Below are positions 58,788-64,000 of a stretch of 64,000 bases of DNA, in pieces. The DNA is from Coprenecus sp949297365 (GTDB lineage Bacteria > Bacteroidota > Bacteroidia > Bacteroidales > UBA932): the NCBI GenBank assembly GCA_963931055.1, contig OZ006987.1, positions 2,356,001 to 2,420,000 on the forward strand. The letters are read 5' to 3'. The translations under genes were made by a program, and so were the position numbers. Within the stretch, counting starts at the first letter, position 1. Each line of letters begins with the position of its first letter. The notes beneath the pieces are model-generated. The model searched no databases, was not told the origin of the DNA, and worked only from the letters and a program-made list of their open reading frames with translations.

Positions 58788-61700
58788 ATGTTGGAAATAT
58801 GGAAGGCATCGGCCGGCTCGGGCAAGACCCACAAACTGACCGGAGACTATATAAGGGAGCTCCTTTCCGGGGGGACGGACCGCTACAAGCACATCCTTGC
58901 CGTGACTTTCACCAACAAGGCCACGGGCGAGATGAAGCAGCGTATCCTCAAGGAACTGAATACTCTGGCTTCCGGTGGAAAATCTCCTTATATCGAGGAT
59001 CTCAAGAGGCTGGAGCGGTTCTCCAAAGTGCCGGAGACCGACAGGGAGCAGGCGGTGCGCGGACATGCAGCTGCGGTGCTGTCGGAGATTCTCAATGACT
59101 ATTCGCTTTTCAATATCAGTACTATAGACCGTTTCTTCCAGCAGGTTCTCCGCTCTTTCGCGCTGGAGACAGGACATTTTGCCTCCTACAGCGTGGAACT
59201 CAACGACAGTGCCGTGCTCACCATGGCTGTGGATTCCCTTATGAACTCTCTGGACGACAATAAGGAACTGCTGGACTGGCTTATAAAGCTGTCGGTGGAG
59301 GCGGTGGAGAGCGGCCGGGACTGGAACAGTGTCCCTCAGCTGCTGGCCCTCGGGTCGGAACTGTTCAAGGAACCGTATAAGCTGGCGGTGCGCAGTGCGG
59401 GCAGCGGACTTCCGGGACGTGCGGAGATAGACAGCTGCGGCAGCCGGATGCGGAAAATAACCGGGGACTTCCAAAGGGATGCCGGGGCGAAGGCGGATAA
59501 GGCATTCGCCATAATGGGCGGATACGGACTTGACATTGAGGACTTCAAGGGCGGCTCCCGCTCTTTCATGAAGTATTTTGAGAAATTACGGTCGGGGCGG
59601 TATGAGGTCCCGTCGGCCTCTTTTGTCAAGATGGCGGATGAGGATTCTTCAAAATGGTGCTCCGGGGCAGGCAAGTCCAAGGCTGGCAGCATCGCGCAGG
59701 CTTATGCGGACGGTCTGCGTGACTTGGTACAGGAAATGGCAGCGGACGGCTGGCAGGCACGCCTTAGAGAGTATTTCACCGCGCAGGAGATTCTGCGCAA
59801 TCTGACTGTCATGGGCATCCTGAGTGACATAGAAGGCGGAGTGAGGGATTACTGCCGCCGCAACAATCTGGTGCTGCTCTCGGATACCCCGAAGTTCCTG
59901 TCGGATATAATAGACGGCAGCGATACACCTTTTATATATGAGAAGGTGGGCTGCAGGATAGACAACTATCTGCTGGACGAGTTCCAGGACACATCCCGGA
60001 TGCAGTGGGGCAATTTCCGTCCGCTTATAGCCGACAGCGTGGATGCGGGGCACTTCTGCATGGCCGTAGGGGATGTGAAGCAGAGTATCTACCGATGGAG
60101 GGGGTCGGACTGGAAGCTGCTGGACAGCGGTATCGAGGCCGATCTGGGAGCGGACAGATGCAGGAAGGACACTCTGCGCTACAACTGGAGGAGCTCGGCC
60201 GAGGTGGTGAGGTTCAACAACGCCTTCTTCCAGTCTTTGGGGGAAAACGGATTTCTCGGGGGCATATATGCCGATGCGGCTCAGGAGATACCTCGGGGCG
60301 GTGTCCGTCCGCCGGGCCACGTGCGCGTGACTTTTGTGGACGGAAAGTCGGCGGCAGTGGGGGATGAGCTGTATATGCAGGGCATTCTGGATGCGGTCAG
60401 CACGTTGATCGGCAACGGTTACCGTCCGGGGGACATAGCTTTTCTGGTCCGTACCAGGGCTGAAGGTGCTGCCATGTCCGACTATCTGATATCCAAAGGA
60501 TTCAGTATCATGACCGAGGATTCGTTGAAGATATCCTCATCTCCTGCAGTCCGTCATGCCGTGGACAGGCTGAGGCAGATGGCCGGGACGGCTGCTGCGC
60601 AGCAGGAAGAGACTGACAGCAGACCGCAGGAGAAGTCACTGTACAATATATGCGAGGAACTGCTCCGCTCCGGAGGTGAAGCCGGAGATTGCGGCGGTCC
60701 CGCTTTTCTGACGGCTTTTCTGGACTGTGTTCTGGAATATGTCGGGACGGGAGGCTCCGACGTGACAGGTTTCCTGGAGTGGTGGGATACAGAGGGCAAG
60801 AACCGCTCCGTGTCCGCGCCTGAGGGTCGGGACGCACTGAGGGTAATAACTGTCCATAAGTCCAAGGGCTTGGAATTCAAGGCGGTGATAGTGCCTTTCT
60901 TCCAGATGAACCTCTCTCCCAGAGGCAATTTCTCCAAGTATATATGGTGCAGTTGTTCCCGACCGCCATTCGACATGCTGCCAGTATATCCGCTGGAGTA
61001 TTGTAAAAAGCTGGAACAGACATATTTTCAGGAAGAGTACCTGGAGGAGAAGCGTCTGTCAGCGGTGGATGCGGTCAATGTGGCCTACGTGGCTTTCACC
61101 AGGGCGGAGCGGGAACTGCTGGTATTTGCCCAGACTCCGTCCGACAGCTCCCTGACCTCATCGGTAGCGGGTCTGCTGTACAGTCATTTTAAGGAAGAAA
61201 TGACGGACAATGTCTACGAGAGCGGAAAGTGGACCCGTCCGTCTTATGATGAGGAGCGCGGCGGGGAACAGGGCAATGACACGATGGACTCTCTTCCCTC
61301 CGTGCCGATAGGCGGAAGGCTCCGTCTGTCATTCCCTTCCGGAGAGTTTTTCCCTGAGGGAGACACCCGCATGAGGGGCATTGTCCTGCATGAGATCCTC
61401 TCAAGGGTGACAGTCGCCGGAGACCTTGACAGGGCGGTGCGCACGGCGGTGGACTCCGGACTGCTTTCCCGTCAGGACATGCCGGCCGTGAGTGAGCGTC
61501 TGTCCAGGATGCTTGTCTCGGTGGAGGACATGCACTGGTTCGACGGGACGTATTCGGTGATGACGGAGGTCCCGATAATCGCTCCTGGAGGAGACAATTA
61601 CCGTCCTGACAGGATCATGTGCAGGGGAGAAGAGGCCATAGTGGTGGACTACAAGTTCGGCAAGGCCCGGGACGGGCAGTATCGCCGGCAGGTGCTGGGA

Positions 61701-61793
61701 TATATGAACCTGTTGAGTACTATGGGATTCTCTACGGTGAAAGGTTATTTGTGGTATGACCGTGAAAATGGGGTGGAAGTAGTTGTAAAATAG
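58788..61793 (+). CDS. AddA-like UvrD/RecB helicase-nuclease
   Basis: 1001 residues. Walker A WKASAGSGKTHKL at 5-17, AVTFTNKATGEMKQRIL (motif Ia), LLDEFQDTSRMQW (Walker B), GDVKQSIYRWRGSDW (motif III), TVHKSKGLEFKAVIVPF (motif V region) and VAYVAFTRAERELLV (motif VI). The C-terminal nuclease has EEAIVVDYKFGKARDGQYRRQV with the D...DYK set and the Q-x-x-x-Y helix. Superfamily 1A helicase that unwinds broken ends for RecA loading. Confidence 0.93.
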   Translation: MLEIWKASAGSGKTHKLTGDYIRELLSGGTDRYKHILAVTFTNKATGEMKQRILKELNTLASGGKSPYIEDLKRLERFSKVPETDREQAVRGHAAAVLSEILNDYSLFNISTIDRFFQQVLRSFALETGHFASYSVELNDSAVLTMAVDSLMNSLDDNKELLDWLIKLSVEAVESGRDWNSVPQLLALGSELFKEPYKLAVRSAGSGLPGRAEIDSCGSRMRKITGDFQRDAGAKADKAFAIMGGYGLDIEDFKGGSRSFMKYFEKLRSGRYEVPSASFVKMADEDSSKWCSGAGKSKAGSIAQAYADGLRDLVQEMAADGWQARLREYFTAQEILRNLTVMGILSDIEGGVRDYCRRNNLVLLSDTPKFLSDIIDGSDTPFIYEKVGCRIDNYLLDEFQDTSRMQWGNFRPLIADSVDAGHFCMAVGDVKQSIYRWRGSDWKLLDSGIEADLGADRCRKDTLRYNWRSSAEVVRFNNAFFQSLGENGFLGGIYADAAQEIPRGGVRPPGHVRVTFVDGKSAAVGDELYMQGILDAVSTLIGNGYRPGDIAFLVRTRAEGAAMSDYLISKGFSIMTEDSLKISSSPAVRHAVDRLRQMAGTAAAQQEETDSRPQEKSLYNICEELLRSGGEAGDCGGPAFLTAFLDCVLEYVGTGGSDVTGFLEWWDTEGKNRSVSAPEGRDALRVITVHKSKGLEFKAVIVPFFQMNLSPRGNFSKYIWCSCSRPPFDMLPVYPLEYCKKLEQTYFQEEYLEEKRLSAVDAVNVAYVAFTRAERELLVFAQTPSDSSLTSSVAGLLYSHFKEEMTDNVYESGKWTRPSYDEERGGEQGNDTMDSLPSVPIGGRLRLSFPSGEFFPEGDTRMRGIVLHEILSRVTVAGDLDRAVRTAVDSGLLSRQDMPAVSERLSRMLVSVEDMHWFDGTYSVMTEVPIIAPGGDNYRPDRIMCRGEEAIVVDYKFGKARDGQYRRQVLGYMNLLSTMGFSTVKGYLWYDRENGVEVVVK

Positions 61794-61805
61794 TCGTTCA
61801 ATTGC

Positions 61806-61813
61806 TATATTTG
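61806..61813 (+). promoter_or_regulatory. Promoter -7 box for the HMA protein
   Basis: TATATTTG, 14 bp before the ATG at 61828 (23 bp before the alternative ATG at 61837); the spacing favours the second start. Confidence 0.55.
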
Positions 61814-61827
61814 CGCCGATTTTTAAG

Positions 61828-62049
61828 ATGTGTACTATGACAAAAGTTGTTTATAAAGTAAAAGGTATGATGTGCAGTCACTGTGTGATGCATGTACAGA
61901 AAGCCCTTGAGTCTCTTCCTGGAGTCAAGGCCGAGGTTACGCTGGAGCCGGCACAGGCCGTAATAGAGTTTTCGGACAAGGAATACTCCATGTCTGACCT
62001 GCAGTCAGTAATTGCGGACAAGGCAGGGGACTATATTCTACAGAATTGA
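61828..62049 (+). CDS. Heavy-metal-associated (HMA) domain protein, CopZ-like
   Basis: 73 residues (70 if started at 61837). One ferredoxin-like HMA domain with GMMCSHCVMHVQKALESLPGV, i.e. MxCxxC metal-binding motif. Soluble copper/metal chaperone; no P-type ATPase in the window. Confidence 0.9.
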   Translation: MCTMTKVVYKVKGMMCSHCVMHVQKALESLPGVKAEVTLEPAQAVIEFSDKEYSMSDLQSVIADKAGDYILQN

Positions 62050-62073
62050 TAATCATAAACTATACTTGAATTT

Positions 62074-63798
62074 ATGAGACTTAATGAATTGAAATTGCTG
62101 CCCGCGACGGTGTCATTTGCGGCAGCTGCTGTCTGCATCGGCTGCACGTCTGAACTGAAAGTCGGTGAAGGTGATCTGGATATGACCATCACTGTAGGCG
62201 GTGATTCTCTGATGATACCTGTCGGTTCTACAAAGGCCATGGGTATCGGTGATTTTATTGACCTGGATACTGTGGACTTCATAGAAGTTGACGGGCAGGG
62301 CAATTATTTCCTCAAGATGACGGATACTTTTGAGGAAGAGGTGTCCGTGAGCGACTTTGCCGAGAGTATGACAGTCGAGGGAATTGACAGGTCGTTTGAC
62401 GAGAGGGAGTTCACTGTGTATCCCGGAGCGACTGGAGTCAGTGCGGAATTTGACTTTGCTGAGGAGTTTACGTATCTCTTCTCTTTCCAGGATGCCAAAG
62501 AAGATGGATTGTTAAGCATAAGCCGTGTCAATCTGAAGGATACATATCTGCTGCCCCGTGTACATCTGGAGGCAGACAAGATTATCCCTGAATCAATGGT
62601 GCTGAGTCTGGATGTCATCGTCCCTGAAAAATATAAGTTTGAGGACGTTCCTGCCGTCAATGGTACTACGATCACTTTTGAGGGTAAAGTCTCGGAGTCA
62701 GGTGACGTGGATTTCCAACCTGTGATGATGGAGGCCATAGAACTCAATCTGGGGAAAGAAGATCCTTTCGAGTTCCAGGATGAATTCACAGTGAACAATC
62801 TTGCTATATCGGTGGATCAGGCGGAGATGACGGAGTTTGAAGGAGCTGTTCTTAATGTCTCCTCAGGAGTTACATTCGGTGGAGATGACGGGATGCTGCA
62901 CCCGTCTTCGTTCTACGGAAAAGTAGATATAAAGCTGGACGAGATAGTGGAGCAGATATTGTTGGACGAGATACCTGAGTATTTGAAAGGAGAGGAAGTA
63001 ATGCTGGATTTTATCTCCCCTTATGCCACTGTCTCGCTTATGACCAATTCAGGTGTGCCTATCATCATAGAAGCGGATATCGTGCCTGTATTTGAAAGCG
63101 GGGACAGTCAGACCGATTCTATAGGACTGTCTCTCAGCGCACCGGTATCGGATGATGAGAACGTGACAGAGACCGCAAATTACTGGCTGGCTTCGGAGAA
63201 TCCTTCAGAACTGCCTTCCGGTTATCAGTGGGTGGAGGCTGATGTCCGCAATCTCCTTAGCCGTATACCCGATAGACTGGATATAAGTGTAAGGCCGTTT
63301 TCGGATACTTGTAGTGTTGAGGAGCATTATATAGACTGTGATGCGGTTTATGATTTCAGCGGTGAGATGATGTTTGTGCTGCCTTTTGAGTTCGGAGACG
63401 ATCTGTATGTGCCGGTAAGGGATACTCTGGCCAATATGCCCAAGGAACTTGGAACGGCTCTGTCTACGGCGGACATAATGCTGAACGGAACAGTCATCAG
63501 CTCATTCCCTGTGTCTTTGCGGTTGTCAGGTTATTTCCTGGACGGCAATTATGAGCCTTTGGACATAGAAATACCGAAGCAGACCATAGGCGCAGGAGGA
63601 GCAGCTGGAGAGCCTGTCTCCTCGCAGTTGAGTATCAATGTGCCCCAATCCCCCAGAGCAGGGGAGATTGCATATCTTGTCTTCCAGTTTGAGCTTCTGG
63701 AAGGAACAGGTGCCCCGATATCGGAAAGTTCCACGATACAGATTACGGATATATCTGCCGGAATACCTGGTGGCCTGACATTGGACTTGAATGAATAA
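62074..63798 (+). CDS. Large lipoprotein of unknown function
   Basis: 574 residues. Lipobox VCIGCTSE (Cys about 24). The mature part is all-beta in appearance and acidic, with sections such as LDMTITVGGDSLMIPVGSTKAMGIGDFID and repeated strands ending in LQL/SINVPQSPRAGEIAYLVFQFELLEG. No family recognised. It precedes, by 18 bp, a DUF5723-type outer-membrane gene, and such pairs are common in Bacteroidetes, so the two probably act together at the cell surface. Confidence 0.65.
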   Translation: MRLNELKLLPATVSFAAAAVCIGCTSELKVGEGDLDMTITVGGDSLMIPVGSTKAMGIGDFIDLDTVDFIEVDGQGNYFLKMTDTFEEEVSVSDFAESMTVEGIDRSFDEREFTVYPGATGVSAEFDFAEEFTYLFSFQDAKEDGLLSISRVNLKDTYLLPRVHLEADKIIPESMVLSLDVIVPEKYKFEDVPAVNGTTITFEGKVSESGDVDFQPVMMEAIELNLGKEDPFEFQDEFTVNNLAISVDQAEMTEFEGAVLNVSSGVTFGGDDGMLHPSSFYGKVDIKLDEIVEQILLDEIPEYLKGEEVMLDFISPYATVSLMTNSGVPIIIEADIVPVFESGDSQTDSIGLSLSAPVSDDENVTETANYWLASENPSELPSGYQWVEADVRNLLSRIPDRLDISVRPFSDTCSVEEHYIDCDAVYDFSGEMMFVLPFEFGDDLYVPVRDTLANMPKELGTALSTADIMLNGTVISSFPVSLRLSGYFLDGNYEPLDIEIPKQTIGAGGAAGEPVSSQLSINVPQSPRAGEIAYLVFQFELLEGTGAPISESSTIQITDISAGIPGGLTLDLNE

Positions 63799-63816
63799 CC
63801 CTAGACTGAACAGATT

Positions 63817-64000
63817 ATGAAAAAGATAGTTTTACTCTTAGGAATAATATCAATATCGGCATTGACATTTAATGCTTTGGCTCAGAGCCGGACCAGTTAT
63901 TTTGTGCGCAATTCCACTCAGAACCACGAGTTCAACGCGGCTTTTGCGCCGGACCAGGGTTATATGGGCTTCCCGTTGCTGAGCGGTGTGGACCTTAATT
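63817..64000 (+). CDS. DUF5723-like outer-membrane protein (5' part only)
   Basis: Begins ATGAAAAAGATAGTTTTACT: signal peptide through ALTFNALAQ, then SRTSYFVRNSTQNHEFNAAFAPDQGYMGFPLLSGVDL, the start of DUF5723 proteins (SYF...N-x-AFAP...GY). The frame runs off the window. Family call from this N-terminus only. Confidence 0.7.
   Translation, partial: MKKIVLLLGIISISALTFNALAQSRTSYFVRNSTQNHEFNAAFAPDQGYMGFPLLSGVDLN

Noticed and set aside
1..64000. tRNA or rRNA genes
   Set aside because: No cloverleaf-like or ribosomal sequence seen in any intergenic gap.

Overview
The window looks like the chromosome of a Bacteroidales gut-type bacterium. Many genes are preceded by the Bacteroidetes promoter box TAnnTTTG rather than a sigma70 -10 box. 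Ribosome-binding sites are weak. Several families are typical of the phylum: DUF3276/PUR-alpha, DUF5606, DUF4230, DUF4988-BACON-LRR lipoprotein, WG-repeat lipoprotein and DUF5723. I cannot name a genus from sequence alone. Core genes have intermediate to high GC; parts of the left end are clearly AT-rich.

Region 1 (1-16,000) is the end of a surface polysaccharide locus. On the minus strand, read right to left, it holds a tyrosine recombinase, two copies of a small-protein/GNAT acetyltransferase cassette flanking a frameshifted UDP-glucose dehydrogenase, a truncated epimerase relic, an intact nucleotide-sugar epimerase, an O-acetyltransferase, an MBOAT/SGNH pair, a UDP-HexNAc dehydrogenase, a Wzx-type flippase, and a MaoC/CitE pair cut by the window edge. 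Divergent from the recombinase is a plus-strand operon (WlbA-type dehydrogenase, DegT aminotransferase, hexapeptide acetyltransferase) that together with a UDP-GlcNAc dehydrogenase would make a UDP-2,3-diacetamido-glucuronic acid type sugar. Composition changes sharply from gene to gene, as expected of a mosaic capsule/O-antigen locus.

Region 2 (16,000-40,200) is mostly housekeeping: an M16 peptidase pair, an SDR, the PUR protein, nusB-yajC-ybbR-coaE-DUF5606-rimO-DUF6340-yicC, glnS, rmuC, a lipoprotein, an outer-membrane protein with a TGTC tetranucleotide repeat in its signal-peptide codons, an HD/uracil-DNA-glycosylase fusion, then minus-strand nudix-mgsA-recG, then plus-strand pdxA-rnhA and a small protein coupled to a Hanks-type membrane kinase.

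Region 3 (40,200-53,600) is accessory: a frameshifted small membrane gene, a WG-repeat lipoprotein, hipBA followed by gene relics, an Rpn-type nuclease with a repetitive tail, a deleted YhcG/DUF1016 nuclease remnant, an ion channel with a degenerate selectivity filter, pcp, a zinc-ribbon membrane protein, two DUF4230 proteins, a PD-(D/E)XK protein with an unrecognised N-terminal half, and a DUF4988/BACON/LRR lipoprotein with a long, apparently structured leader. Two intergenic regions here share a bipartite motif, and one carries a 13-bp inverted repeat enclosing 246 bp.

Region 4 (53,600-64,000) returns to core genes: gpsA, pgi, an AddB-like/AddA-like double-strand-break repair pair, a heavy-metal-binding domain protein, a large lipoprotein, and the start of a DUF5723 outer-membrane protein.

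The best candidates for something undescribed are the duplicated small-protein/GNAT cassettes with a shared promoter architecture (8,397-11,515), the phase-variable outer-membrane gene (30,914), the structured leader of the LRR lipoprotein (53,190-53,430) and the PD-(D/E)XK protein at 49,454.
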